From positions 13,863,362 to 13,927,361 of the forward strand of contig NC_060061.1 of the NCBI RefSeq assembly GCF_020283565.1: a stretch of DNA of 64,000 bases, given 5' to 3'. Of the stretch, positions 38,420 to 55,484 are shown one piece after another. Positions within the stretch are counted from its first letter, which is position 1; each line of letters opens with the position of its first letter. This stretch comes from Trifolium pratense. Its lineage: Eukaryota > Streptophyta > Magnoliopsida > Fabales > Fabaceae. A program made the position numbers and the translations under genes. Under the pieces are notes generated by a model. The model was not told the origin of the DNA, ran no database searches, and worked only from the letters and a program-made list of their open reading frames with translations.

Positions 38420-39515
38420 GTAGCAGTTGAGCCTGCATTTGTTCATTGGTTAATTATAGCAGATTGAGGAGTTTAGACAAAAAAAAGTCAAGAATTTATG
38501 TTTGTGATTGTCTAATTTTCTTTGCTCCTTTGATGTTTTTTGAGGGTTAAGGTGCCATCTTGTGTGAACATTATGTAAAAATCGATAATATGTATCAAAT
38601 TTATTTAGTAGGTAAACTCTTTTGTCTGTGCACAGTCCTCTCTCTTGTAACGTAGGAAAGAACATTGACTACACAGTTAATGGCTATTAGGAAGAAGGCA
38701 GCTGCTGCTGCTAATTGTTAAGCTTAAACAAGCAGCATGCCTATGTGATGGGATTCCTTTGATAGTATGAAAGGAAACACAAAAGTGTATGTTTGAATTG
38801 GTGTCGAGTTTGGTTAAATTACGGTAACACGGATTTCATTTAAACTTGAAAGTGTAGTTTTTGCTAAAAACAAAACGAGTTACCGGTGATTCTGCCAAAC
38901 TTTGCTCCAATACAAACATACACGCAGTGACATGAAAGTTTCAATATCTTTATCCAATCACCATGATATACATACTCATTAACCATGTTTGGTCACGTGG
39001 GTTCAAGTTGACTCTGACCTTTTTCGCAAGATATGACGCACGGGTCGCACGTTGCGTTGGGTGTGGATATGTATATTTTTTAAGCACTGTTACCATTTAT
39101 GTCAACAACCTTATATTTATCTGTCATATTCATATCACATTGTACTAAGAGCAGCGCGCAAGTGAGTTTGGACTCATATGTATTAAGTATGAATCGCTTT
39201 TCTTGTATGATACTTAACATCTACTTTTTCATTCAATGTGAAACTCTTACTTTCCAACACACAGTACTATTAGTACTCCTATCTGAAGTGCAAACGGACC
39301 CAATTATTTATTTTACAAATAAGCACACTATCATAAATCTGCACTATACCATGCATTTATCAGTGCACAAAGTTGAACAAAAATATATGCATACAATCTT
39401 TATTCTTCATTAATAATTTAACATGTAAACAGATTTAACTTCACCATATTTGTGACATTGAAATTTTGATCTAACATTCTAGCCATAGACCCCTTTGATT
39501 TTCTCTTCTTGCCAT
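38420..39515. other. Intergenic between hydroxylase and BBE-like gene 1
   Basis: Holds the 3' flanks of two convergent genes. No further gene or repeat was recognised. Confidence 0.55.
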
Positions 39516-41829
<2,314 letters not shown>

Positions 41830-42087
41830 CTTCGGTTTATATTCACCGAAGCCAAATATTAGATCATTTCGGTAACTGCGAACCGAACATTAGCATTTTG
41901 GTACACATAAACCGAACGTCAGCTTGTTCGGTACATGCGAACCGAAATGTCCTAGATTTCGATACGTTGTTATCGAAAATTTTATTAGGTCGCTAGAATT
42001 AGGCCATTTTCGACAGAAATTTACCGAAACAATTGTTTTGGTACCTGCGAACCGAAATGTCCCAGATTTCGGTAAGTGGTTACCGAA
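41830..42087. repeat. Array of eight short palindromes with about 30-bp period
   Basis: Eight inverted repeats with 5-8 bp stems of the type TTCGGT...ACCGAA start at 41830, 41868, 41897, 41927, 41957, 42008, 42037 and 42068. Several share the fuller unit TTCGGTACATGCGAACCGAA followed by ATGTCC-AGA. Spacings are 38, 29, 30, 30, 51, 29 and 31 bp. Stem changes in unit 5 (TTTCGATA with TATCGAAA) are matched on both sides. No protein is encoded. The array is not CRISPR-like in origin (plant nuclear DNA; repeats are palindromic and vary). Confidence 0.85.
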
Positions 42088-43330
42088 GTTTATCAGCATG
42101 TCAAATTCCATCAGTTGGTATAAACCGTAGTATCTCAAAGACAAAAATGAAAATTCAGGGAATAGAAAAGAAATGAGGGGGTAGGGAGAGAAATGAGTTG
42201 TATATAATATATGATATGATGATTGGTGCCAAATGCCAATATCTAATCATGGAGTTTTGACGGAATGATTATGAAGATAAGAAAATGATTTGGAATTATT
42301 TTTAATTACTTATTTAAATTGAACTTCTTTTTTTTGGGTGAAAATCGAGCTTTTTCTTTAAAGAAAGACAACAAGCAGAAAAGATCTTATATAGCAACAA
42401 TGTATAACTTTTAGGTAAGGTAAGGTCATAAAAAGAAGATGCTGACATGTCAAGTATCATTCAAAGGACAACCACCTTATCTTCTTATTTGAAGTCTTCA
42501 AGATCACAAATAATATTTTTTTGGTAACAGAAGATCACAAATTTGATAAGGAGGAATCCTCACCATTTCTCAAATTCAATTATATATGTGTTCCTAAATG
42601 ACAATAAATAGGGTGAGTACCTACTATAAACTCATATCCGTATCATAGTTAGAAAAATATTTGACCGCGTGTGTTATTATCTTGGAATTCATATCTGTAT
42701 TCGTTGATCGTAATTTTACTAAAAATAAATTGATTAATTAAAAAATATGATACTAATTAAATTTTTTTCCAAAGATGTTAATGTTGACTTATGAAAATTA
42801 TAAACAAAATTATTATTAATTATGCTAAAGTTCATATTTTTGTTAATATATTCACATTTGTCTGCATTATTTTATAAATAATATTTTTTATTAAAAATGT
42901 ATAATAGTTTAATAGTGTTGTATATTTAAAATTGATATACATATATTTTTATATAATATTATAAATAAAAAATATAAATATTATACTATGCAGGATTGGA
43001 GCGGAATGAATACTAAGGTACCCGTACTCACATTCATATCCGTTCATTTTTTATGTACTCTTGCCTATAATGTGAATTTTTACTCCATCCATTATGAATA
43101 TTGTTTATGAGTGCCCACTGAAAATACGGGTGAAATTGTCATTCCCACTAAACAAATAGGTGAATATTTATTTTTGTCTCAAAGTCTAAAACAAACAATT
43201 CAATCCTTTATAAAAACTACAATTATTTGTTTTTTACATAAATAAAATCGGAATACTTTAGTCCTTAACCAATCTAACTCCCTATATTGTATCTTTCTCT
43301 TAAAAAACACATGATTAATTCTCTCATAAG
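42088..43330. other. Intergenic, no gene seen
   Basis: AT-rich spacer between the palindrome array and a hAT-type MITE; no coding or structured feature recognised. Confidence 0.55.
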
Positions 43331-43991
43331 TAGGGATGTCAATGAGGCAGGGAATGTGTGGGGAAACTTTCCCGTTCCCCGCCCCAAAATGCAAGCAAGG
43401 AAGATTTTGCCTTCATCCCTATCTTCACGGGGGAATATTTGTCCCCATCCCCATCCCCACAAATCCCCACGGTTCCTGCGGAGATCCATGTATATCAAAT
43501 ATTAACAAAATTTCTATATTTTTCGGTCAAATTATGATAGTAGTATGACGTTATTTTTTCTATCTTATTTAAAAAAAACAATTCTTTTGCATATTTCTTT
43601 TTTAAATAATAAAAACTACACATAATGCATTCATAACAAAAAAAAATTGCAAAAATATTTGGCTATTAATAATCATACAAAACCTAACGGCCAAAGTATT
43701 TCATAGCAAAGTATGGCAGTTCGGGGAATGGACTAATAATCATACTAAAAACATTGCAAAAATATTTGGCTACTAATAATCATACTAATAATAATATATA
43801 GTGTATATATGGACGGATTCGGGGAATCCGCAGGGACGGATGCTTCGTCCCCGATCCCCGTCCCAAAGTGTCTAGTGGGGGATTTTTGCCTCCATCTCCA
43901 TCTCTATAGGGATACAATTTTTGTTTTCGGAGCTCCGAACGGGGCAATCCACACGGAGGTCCGCTCCACCAGATGCAAATTGACAACCCTA
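43331..43991. mobile_element. 661-bp hAT-type MITE with 8-bp TSD
   Basis: The ends are TAGGGATGTCAATGAGG on the left and AAATTGACAACCCTA on the right, imperfect inverted repeats. The identical octamer CTCATAAG flanks the element at 43323-43330 and 43992-43999. GC-rich subterminal stretches (GGGGAAACTTTCCCGTTCCC) contrast with the AT-rich surroundings. No transposase is visible, so it is non-autonomous. ORFs in it are by-products of the subterminal repeats. Confidence 0.93.
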
Positions 43992-45295
43992 CTCATAAGG
44001 ACATTTTACGGTATATTTGACTTTCTTGTTAGGTCTAACATGTTTTTTAAATGACCTAATAGACTTTTATAAAAAATCATATAGTACTAATTTATTTAAT
44101 TAAATGATCTAATAGACTTCTATAAAAAATCATATCGTACTAATTTATATGGGTTAGGTTGTTAGATAGGTGTATTCAAAGTCAAATCGATATAATTTTT
44201 GATCAAAATATTAAAAACAACATAAAAGTATAAAACTAAATATATTTGGATTTTATTTTGTGAAAACCGTTGAATTGGATTAAATTTTATTTTTCAATCG
44301 AATGAATTTTTATCTCAAAATTATTTCAAACCAAACCGCAAACATTGTTGATCCCAAAAGGACATCATATCCTATTCCCTTAGCGAAAAAAAAGCTTCAT
44401 TAGTTTATTGATCCATTAAAGACATTTTAAGTTTCATAATAATTCCTTAAAAAAAAATAATTCGGATTTATCCCTTAAAGATATATCCGTTAGCCAAAAT
44501 TACAATAATTTACAAAGAAAAACAATAATTTACAAACGGCACAACAATTCTGATATATAGGATCATAAGTTTAGGGTCCCTTAAGGCCGAAGGACTAATT
44601 GAGTGATATGAGTTGAACATCAAATATATACTCTCTCTTTTTATAAGCATCTATATTTGTGAGTTTAAAATGATGCGTAGAATTTTTTTTTAGATTTTCT
44701 TTTGTCATCTTATAAATTTTCTCGTGCGTCCTATAAAATTATTAAAATATTATTGTTTACTATTTAAGTAGCGGATGTTATTAAAATGCATTTGAGAAAA
44801 AAAAAAACACCCTACTAACATGAAATTTTTAAGATTTTTCACGTCTACTACTTAAGTAACGGAAGAGTAAGCTAAAAAATTAATAGGGCGCATGATTTTT
44901 TTTTTACGGCACATGAGAAGGTATTAGGATGGCAAAAGAAATCGAATTTTTTCACGTATTTTAGAGCCTAAAAGAAATATTGGGGACCTAAAAAAAGCTA
45001 TCAAAAGTCTTTATTTTTATCTATCTCAGGGCCCAAATTTGTATATAGATGGCCCAAACTCAACATTCAACAACATTATTGGTTTGCTATGGAAGCAGAG
45101 ACAGGTTAATGATGTCGGCAGATTAAATAAATTCATGGATGTAATTTTATTCTTAAATTGAATTTTATTCCAATAGTTATTTCTTTTAGGAGATATTTCA
45201 AATTCTCAATAGTTCTTAACCATTGACAAGATTAAAGGTTTTATAATTGTACTCTCCCATTTACCAAATAAAAATTCCTCCAAGTCGTTTTATCA
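43992..45295. other. Intergenic with a tandem duplication
   Basis: At about 44049-44152 a unit of about 53 bp, with TAATAGACTT.TATAAAAAATCATAT, occurs twice in tandem. A Stowaway-like end (ACTCTCTCTTTTTATAAGC) occurs near 44630. Otherwise the spacer is AT-rich without a recognised gene. Confidence 0.6.
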
Positions 45296-45425
45296 ACTTA
45301 ACTCAATCGGTAGACATAATACATTTTATATAATTGACTGAGTTTCGAACCCAAAATATGTCACTTATTCATCTCAAGAGGTTAATTTCTAGTCATTAAG
45401 CTACTTGACAAAAATAAATTCCTCC
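45296..45425 (+). mobile_element. tRNA-derived SINE-like unit
   Basis: TTAACTCAATCGGTAGACA resembles a Pol III A box and GAGTTTCGAACCC about 30 bp later resembles a B box (GGTTCGAANCC). The unit ends near AAGCTACTTGACAAAAATAA. The tRNA-like head is clear; the ends and target duplications are not. Confidence 0.6.
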
Positions 45426-45738
45426 GAATCTCATAAAATATATCAAATTCAAAATAAGCATAGCATAGCAACAATTCTTTTATATATAATCATATTTAGA
45501 AAAAAATCACTAGTTGCACTACACTTTTTGCTTGACCAACAAACACTTCCAAGCAATTAAGCACCTAAATCACACACACACATCACAGAAAACATCAAAC
45601 ATTACAATTAGACACTTAATCATTAATATCTTATAAATCTAAATGTATCTTTATTTTTCTAAACTAGATTATGACCCTCTTTTTTGATACTTGCATCACA
45701 GTGTCTTATTTCCCATTTTTTCTCCACTTTAACATTTT

Positions 45739-48712
<2,974 letters not shown>

Positions 48713-49388
48713 TAGGGGTGCTCAAATTCAAACCAATCCAAATAAAAACCGAAAACCGATCCAAAAAAACCGAAAACCGTAAAAAACCGAAGTTTTTTGG
48801 ATGTGTTTGGATGTTCTTTTGTGAAAACCGCTGGATCGGATCGGATTTCGGATTGATTTCTTAAAACCGATCCAAACCGAACCAAACCGCATACATATAT
48901 TTTAATATTTATTTATCTTTTTATTAGTATAAATATATATATTGCATTAACCTTTTTTTTTCATTTTAAATTTTGTTAATTAATTTAATCTATTTTAAAT
49001 TTTGTTAATACTATATGTTAGTTTAATTTAAATTTTTTTTTTACTTTTTATATGTTTCGAATATAATTGGTAATTATCATTCCAAAATATTAATTTTTAA
49101 TATATTATATGTTATATTTTACATCAAACTTAATATTTATTTTGTCAAAAATGTCAAACTATTATTTTGTAGCGTTTTTTATAATATTTATATTTATTAA
49201 AAAAAATTACAATTTATAATTTGGATATCCAAAAACCGATCCAAATTAAACCGCATAATATTGGATCGGATTGGATCGGATTTTTTTATTTGTCATCCAA
49301 AACCGAACCAAACCGCAAATGAATTTTTTTTTGGATCGGATGAGTTTTTGCCTCAAAACCGATCCAAACCGAACCGCGAGCACCCCTA
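48713..49388. mobile_element. 676-bp hAT-type MITE with 8-bp TSD
   Basis: The inverted ends are TAGGGGTGCTC and GAGCACCCCTA. The octamer ATCTAGAC is repeated exactly on both sides (48705-48712 and 49389-49396). Subterminal regions are packed with copies of AACCGATCCAAA and its complement, typical binding arrays for hAT transposases. The core is AT-rich and non-coding. Confidence 0.95.
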
Positions 49389-49624
49389 ATCTAGACAAAA
49401 TAAATGTACTCAAATTGTCGAATTTGACAATCTTGCATTCAAAATTTTGATCTCTTTTTCTAAATTTGTCATTTCAATCCTTTAATTCAAAAATATTCTT
49501 TACATTGATATATATTTTGTACAGAATTACTTTACACTAATATATGTTTGTATGCAAGCATAAAGAAACAACTTATTAGAATAGAAAAGAGGGGTAACAG
49601 ACAAAATAATAAAAATAGAACAGA

Positions 49625-49644
49625 GAGGTGGTTCAACCACCTCA
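49625..49644. repeat. Perfect short palindrome
   Basis: GAGGTGGTTCAACCACCTC forms a 9-bp perfect stem around a single C. No associated gene or terminator context is seen; it could simply be a chance hairpin. Confidence 0.6.
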
Positions 49645-49800
49645 AAGTTTAAGGCTGAGTGAGATTTAAAACCCAAAAGGTCTACGCATCGAGGTCCCTT
49701 TGCCACTTTTGTTTGTTTATTGATTTACTTTTTTTATCAACTTTTTGATTTTCAGGGAATGAAGTTCCGTAAGTCAGAGTTCTGCCGTAATTCCGAGTTC

Positions 49801-50158
49801 TTAGAAATGAGTATTGAGTTTAACTCATCCTTACAAAACCGACTTGTAAGGTGAGGATTGCCTCTAGTATATAAACACTTAGTCAGACCATCTCTAAACC
49901 GATGTGAGACTCTTAATACACCCTCTCACGCCCAGCACTATTGGACTTGGTGCGTAGATATAAACGGTAGGTGGCCCGATAGCGGAAACCTAATAAACGG
50001 TAGGTGGCCCAACGGATTGTGGAGAGGCTCTAATACCATTTTAGAAATGAGTATTGGGCATAACTCATCTTTATAAAACCAGCTTGTAAGGCGAGGATTG
50101 CCTCTAGTATATAAACACTTAGTCAGACCATCTTTCAACCGATGTGAGACTCTTAACA
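49801..50158 (-). mobile_element. TRIM retrotransposon (two LTRs, PBS, PPT)
   Basis: On the minus strand a 118-bp LTR (50158-50041) starts TGTTAAGAGTCTCACATCGG and ends CTCATTTCTAA. Directly after it, ATGGTATTAGAGCC matches the initiator-methionine tRNA primer site. About 120 bp of non-coding interior follows, then a purine tract (GTGAGAGGG), then a second LTR of 120 bp (49920-49801). Total length is about 358 bp. This is the full plan of a terminal-repeat retrotransposon in miniature. The two LTRs differ at roughly ten positions, so it is not young, and no target duplication was recognised. Confidence 0.88.
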
Positions 50159-50160
50159 TG

Positions 50161-50250
50161 ACTAAAAATTGTTTTCATCAGAAATCGAACTCGGTTCTCC
50201 GAACAATTCGTCCTGTTGGAGTTCATTAACCATTTAAGTTCAATTTCTTA
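50161..50250 (-). mobile_element. SINE-like fragment beside the TRIM
   Basis: On the minus strand AAATGGTTAATGAACTCC (A-box-like) and ACCGAGTTCGATTTC (B-box-like) occur about 35 bp apart, followed by GATGAAAACAATTTTTAGTC. This looks like a tRNA-derived SINE into or next to which the TRIM inserted. Confidence 0.5.
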
Positions 50251-51148
50251 GTATTTTATTCACCTTTTACATATTTCTAAATTTGAGCAATTGGTCCAAA
50301 AAATATATTTTGAACCATCAATGAATTTCTTCCTTGAAAGAATCCTTGATTGTAGCCTTGACATACGTATGTTTTTCCTGCCGTGAAAGACCATCGGAAC
50401 CTATCATGGCAAGCGTGTCAACTGCTGCTTCATTTTGTTGATATGACTTCCAAAAGAGGTTTAGAATGTGCTTATTGTTTACCATCTTTGGGGATCTTGG
50501 AAGCCAATTAGAAACCTTGTGTGTTCAACCTTCATTTTAATATCATTTTTTGTCATCATAACCCCTTCTATGTACCACCAATGATGACAACGAAAATATA
50601 TATACAAGTAAAAATCTCTTCAAGTTGTAGGTCACAATTACATGTCAGGACGACCCAACATAATTAGAGACCTAAAACAAATTTATTGTGAGGTCTTGTA
50701 AAATAAAAAATTTATGTAGAGTTGTACGAAAAATAAATAGAAAATCTAAATATTGTTTAGGTTGATGATTAAACTTGAGTAAAAAGGATTTAAGTTCTTT
50801 TTACCAACTCAACTATTAATTATCATATAATATATTTATAACTAAATTTAACTATTTTGATTTGTTTTTTGTCCAAAATTTTGGGATCTAAAGTGCTGCT
50901 TGGGTTGCTTGACCCTTGAGACGACCTTGTTCCATGTTAAATCACTTATGCCATATACAATTCTGGATGCAAATTTGCCATAGTAGTTTTTCACACAGTT
51001 TTGATTCTTAGATGTTGTTTATAGATTAGACGGCACAAGTCAAAGCAGTTATAAAATCACTTAAAACAATCTTGGCATTACATTTTAGATCGAGAAGGTT
51101 GTAATATAAAACAGTATGAAAATTGTGTAAAAATCTTGAAGATTATTA
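50251..51148. other. Intergenic with one dispersed repeat
   Basis: Contains at about 50988-51132 the second copy of the repeat described at 41220-41435. No gene recognised. Confidence 0.5.
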
Positions 51149-51573
51149 CTTCATCCGCCTCAAAATAAATGACACAGTTGACTATTTTACGTTAATGTAC
51201 AACTTTGATCATTATATCTTTAATTACCTATTATTAAAAATTATATAAATTATATACTTTGAAGATGTTCATTGAGACAAATCAAACAACATCTTATATG
51301 CTAATATTTGTATTTACTCCTTCAGATCTTTAATATAAGAAAAAGTTCATTTTCTAGATACATTAAAATATTAATGTATCTAGTCTATTATGTAGTCTAG
51401 ACACATTAATATTTCAAAGTATCTAAAAAGTAAACTTCCTCTTATATTAAGGATCGGAGAGAGTATATAATAGTAGAAATATATATTTATTTATTTTGGT
51501 AAAATAGTAGAAATATATTGTAAAAGTAGATTATATGTGAATAGTGCACTTAGATTTATTTTGAAATAGAGAG
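51149..51573. mobile_element. Stowaway-like MITE interrupted by another MITE
   Basis: The outer ends are CTTCATCCGCCTCAAAATAA and TTTATTTTGAAATAGAGAG, flanked by TA. The inner element (51317-51463) splits it. With the inner element removed the outer one is about 276 bp. Confidence 0.65.
51317..51463. mobile_element. 147-bp Stowaway-like MITE nested in the previous one
   Basis: The element starts CTCCTTCAGATCTTTAATAT and ends ATATTAAGGATCGGAGAGAG, and is flanked by TA on both sides. The arms GATACATTAAAATATTAATG and CATTAATATTTCAAAGTATC fold back across the centre. No coding capacity. Confidence 0.78.
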
Positions 51574-52989
51574 TATAAATTAAAAGATAAATTTTGGGCT
51601 TTTAGCCCTCACTTTTACCAACAAAAAAAAAAGGAAAAAAAAAAGTTTATCACTTTAGATCTAACAATTACTTTAAACAATTTTAACACTGTTATTGTCA
51701 AGACTTTGTTTATAATAAAGCAAATAGTTTTACATAAAACTACAAAGACTAATCTTGGAGTGAGACCAATTAGACAGTAAAGGGGTCATTTTCTTTATAA
51801 TCAACTGTATGAATAGAGAATTAATGATGCATTTTAAAGGGGTCTTTTTCTTCTAACTCTAGCATGTCTTTATCATATAAATATAATGGTCTCTACCATG
51901 TGCAACAATGCAAAGAAAATGGTGTCTTTGTCAATTGAAAAGGACAAAGATACAAGTTGTATAAACTGAATGCCACAAAACGACAACAAATTATTAAAGA
52001 TCGTAGAAAAATAATAGTGAGAAAATTTACCCTGGTAAAGAGAGATAAATGACAATTAGTAGCAATTAATAATGCAAATGTGGTTTTTTATTTTATTTTT
52101 TATCTTTGGAATCAAATTATTATTATTATTTTTAAAAATTTTCACCACTAGTATCCACTTGATGCCAATTCACGGGACCGTCTAATCTAATTCGGGATCA
52201 ATTCGAACATCAAGTGGTTCCAACCCCGGATCTGAATCAAATGTGACTTTGTTATTACATAATTCACTTCCTTCTTTTCTAAAAATAATACATAGGTGGT
52301 ACCCCTCTTGTCTAGTCAAAAAAATAAATTTCATTTAATTAATCTCGAAACGTTGATGTCTTCTGGATTAAAATTCTGTTGTTTCTCTTACTTTTTGCTT
52401 TATGCACACAAGAATAAAGTTTTTTTTTTTGTGCATGGCTTGCAATTTTCATTTCTTATTCCATACATGCAATGCAAGATATATAGAGACATTAAAGGAA
52501 AATTCGAAAATTATTTATTTTGTTAGGTAAGCAATACGTCAATATTTCGTAATGCTCTTCACCTCTTCTAAACATTTTTTTTTCATGGATAAGGTCACAT
52601 ATATATAAGTAGTAATTTTCATATCCTCGTTGTTAACCCCTAGTATATCTACGTACGTATATATTTTTACAGCTAAAAAAGAGTATACATACGTATGTAT
52701 ATGTTTTTACAGCTAAAAAAAAGTCTTCAGATAGTATGTCCCAATTGTCACTCTTAATAATTTAAAATTTAACTGCAAGATAAAAAGTTTGGCTATTGAT
52801 TGTTCTAGTCAAGGTAACTCCGATACAATAGATTCATACTTCAAAAATTATGTAACATTTTTTGTAATATTTTTTTTTTATTAAAAACTGTGATAGTTTT
52901 TTTTTTTTTTTGGTATCTTTTGAAAATCTTTTTGGTATCTAACTGTGATAGTTATTACGGAACATAAGAATATAATACAAGATATTATG
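51574..52989. other. Intergenic, no gene seen
   Basis: AT-rich spacer. A unit with CGTA.GTATAT.TTTTTACAGCTAAAAAA occurs twice at about 52652-52722. No coding region recognised. Confidence 0.5.
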
Positions 52990-53300
52990 TGTTGTGCGAT
53001 GACCGGTCTGAATATATGTATATATAAGTGAGGGTAATTCTTCTTACAAGTTGGGTTTTTTAGAGTTGAATTAATTGTCTGACTCTCAATTGTAAGATGG
53101 TATCAGAATTTTCACACTACGATTTATTGGATCATCTGCTATCAAGTTTCTAATCGGATCACCTATCATTTATATATGCACAAACAAACCCAATAATGAT
53201 AAGCGTGGAGGTGTGTTAAGAGTCTCACATCAATTGTGATATGACATAAATAAATATTTAAAAGTGATAACAATCCTTACCTTATGTACGAGCCGTGTAA
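52990..53300 (+). mobile_element. Second TRIM-like element, opposite orientation
   Basis: A degraded LTR end (TTCTTACAAGTTGGGTTTTTTA onward to GACTCTCAATTGTAAGA) is followed by TGGTATCAGAATT at 53099-53111, the methionine-tRNA primer site. After about 100 bp of interior, AAGCGTGGAGG resembles a polypurine tract. TGTTAAGAGTCTCACATC at 53214 then starts the second LTR, the same start as the TRIM at 50158. It runs on the opposite strand to that element and is more decayed. Confidence 0.75.
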
Positions 53301-54998
53301 GTGTTTGGAGATCTGCAACTCTTGAGGATTCGTGTTGTACATGTTATTTAATTTATTTATATTTCTAGTGTGCTCTGTATTAATCTATATGCAATCTGTA
53401 TTGAGTCACGATGGGACAGTCGGAGGATCATCTATATTGGACTCAAAACAACCATACAAATGAGTTGGATACCACGTCTTCATCCAAAACTTTAAGGTAT
53501 TAAATTTATGGATCATCTTATTTATAAAATGTTCAACCTCCATTTTTCTAAACAATGTGAGACTTAATTCATCTCACACATGCCACAACAATATGTAGCA
53601 TGTATGTGAATAAATTTTATGATTACATACGACTACAAGTGATGTTATCCTTGACGTAGGCAAGTAACATATGCATGGTTGACTCTCCTAGTCGTCCTTG
53701 AATTCATTAATTATTTGGTGCCCTACATCACATGGGGTTCATCCTATTGTTTCAATATTTTGAACTAAAATTGAATTGTGAAGATCCTAACATGTGAAGG
53801 TTGAAGCTTCAGCTTGAGACCTTTAATAAGCATCTTTGCTCATTTTCTACATTAATAATGAGCTCAATTTGCGCTGCTAAGTTAGTTATTTCCACAAACT
53901 CGTAAATAAAAGTGAAATAAGATTAAAGGTCCAAATTGTTTACTCGTTACACACTTACACTACAATATATGTTGTGTTTAAATTTTCAACTCAAATCACG
54001 TACCTAACCTGATTCACCATCTTGAGGTTGGACCTTAATGATACATTACATCTATAATACCATAGTGTATTTAATTCATGTCTCCACCAATATTTGCCTA
54101 GGGCTTTGTGCACTACTTTTCAATCCACTTAATTAGTCAATTTTGTGAAAATTTTGTTACAACTCGAGCAGAATTGTTTGAAGGCTTTCTTTTACTTTAC
54201 TTTTTCAAATCAACATATCTAAGTACTCACTCAATATACATATAATAAGGAAATATAGGCATATGATCGGGGCAAAACCTACGTATTGTCTCCTAATGTT
54301 TAGATGTTTTTTACATTATAAAAAAATTACAATATTCACAATAAATTTCTCAAAATATACATAAAAGTGCTTTCAAGAACTACAAATTAGTGTTATTTTA
54401 GTTTAATTTATCTTTAGTTTTCTTCAAAATAAAAAAAAAAAAGAAGTGAATTTCAATGGTTTTATTATAAAATATTGAACGGTGCGCAGTGTTTCTCAAC
54501 ATTGAAAACGTAGACAAAAAATCATATTAAAAGTAATTAGTTTTACTTAAATAAAATTTTAAAATATTATTATAATTTAATTTTATTAGAAATGGTGATA
54601 CTACTTTGAATATCATACATTACTAATAAGTGGTTCATTCGATAATTATTATTTTAACTTTGTCTAAATAAAAAAGATTATATTAAATTGATGATACTTT
54701 TTATGTCACGTCATGAAACTTGTTAGCTTATGATTTTTTTATTATTCTTATTGAAGATGCTCTGATGCATAATTATCCTAACACAATGATATATATTTTT
54801 TTTTGGGTACATAACACACTGATATATTTTAAATATATATTTTAAAAAAGTACATTTTACAACTCTGGATTTCAAACTTCAAATGTGTAAAAAATCCTAA
54901 AAAACCACATTTAACTAACTGTGGCTACTTTTTTTTTTTCTTTCTAAATGGCTGGTTTATCATAATAATTACCGGAGTCTAAAATCTGAAAATGAAAG
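53301..54998. other. Intergenic, no gene seen
   Basis: AT-rich spacer with no recognised coding, RNA or repeat feature beyond low-complexity runs. Confidence 0.5.
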
Positions 54999-55083
54999 TC
55001 ACTAGATTTGGTCTAGTGGTGAGAGATTTGGGTAGTATGTTATAGGTCTTGGATTCGATACCTAGCTCATTATAAACAAAAAA
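54999..55083 (+). mobile_element. Very short SINE with target-site duplication
   Basis: The unit starts TCACTAGATTTGGTCTAGTG (A-box-like TGGTCTAGTGGTGAG), contains GGTCTTGGATTCGATACC (B-box-like), and ends CATTATAAACAAAAA. ATCTGAAAATGAAA lies on both sides (about 54984-54997 and 55087-55100), a 14-bp target-site duplication expected from LINE-driven retroposition. Only about 85 bp is tRNA-like head plus A-rich tail, so it is either an unusually short SINE or a retroposed tRNA-like RNA. Confidence 0.75.
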
Positions 55084-55375
55084 AAAATCTGAAAATGAAA
55101 AGAAAAAAAAAAGTTTTAGAATTTTAAAATCCAAACACGTGATAAAGAGGTATTTTCGAGAATTTAGGGGGCACGTGAATTGTGTAGTAGGTGGAAAAAG
55201 AAAAGGGCCTATGACATTTGACCATCTAGGCCTAAGTTAGGTTGGGCCTCTTTCTTGACCTTGTAGACAATATCCGTATGCCTTTTTTTTTTGGGTAATT
55301 GCTCTTCGCCCCTCCTCCCTCTCTTAATTTCTCAGAGTCTTTCCAAAAATTCCAAAATTGCTTCTAAAAGTGTCT

Positions 55376-55484
55376 ACCGGGAGTTAAAACCTGGTGGCAC
55401 CTTACCAGAAGATAAAATTCGGTAGGCTAAAATGCTTACCTCCAATTTTTAATTTTAACACCTACCGAGTTATATCTCTCGGTA
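55376..55484. repeat. Second, smaller CGGTA palindrome array
   Basis: Three inverted repeats occur: ACCGGG with CCTGGT, TACCAGA with TTCGGTA, and TACCGAG with CTCGGTA (stems at 55376, 55403 and 55463). The spacings of 27 and 60 bp leave room for a degenerate fourth unit near 55435. The stem letters and spacing recall the array at 41830-42087, with the stem halves in reverse order. Confidence 0.65.

Noticed and set aside
41830..42087. CRISPR array
   Set aside because: Spacing is regular, but the repeats are palindromic and variable, the separators are not unique spacers, and this is plant nuclear DNA.
43274..44054. ORFs in both strands of the 43.3-kb hAT MITE
   Set aside because: They come from GC-rich subterminal inverted repeats, not from genes.
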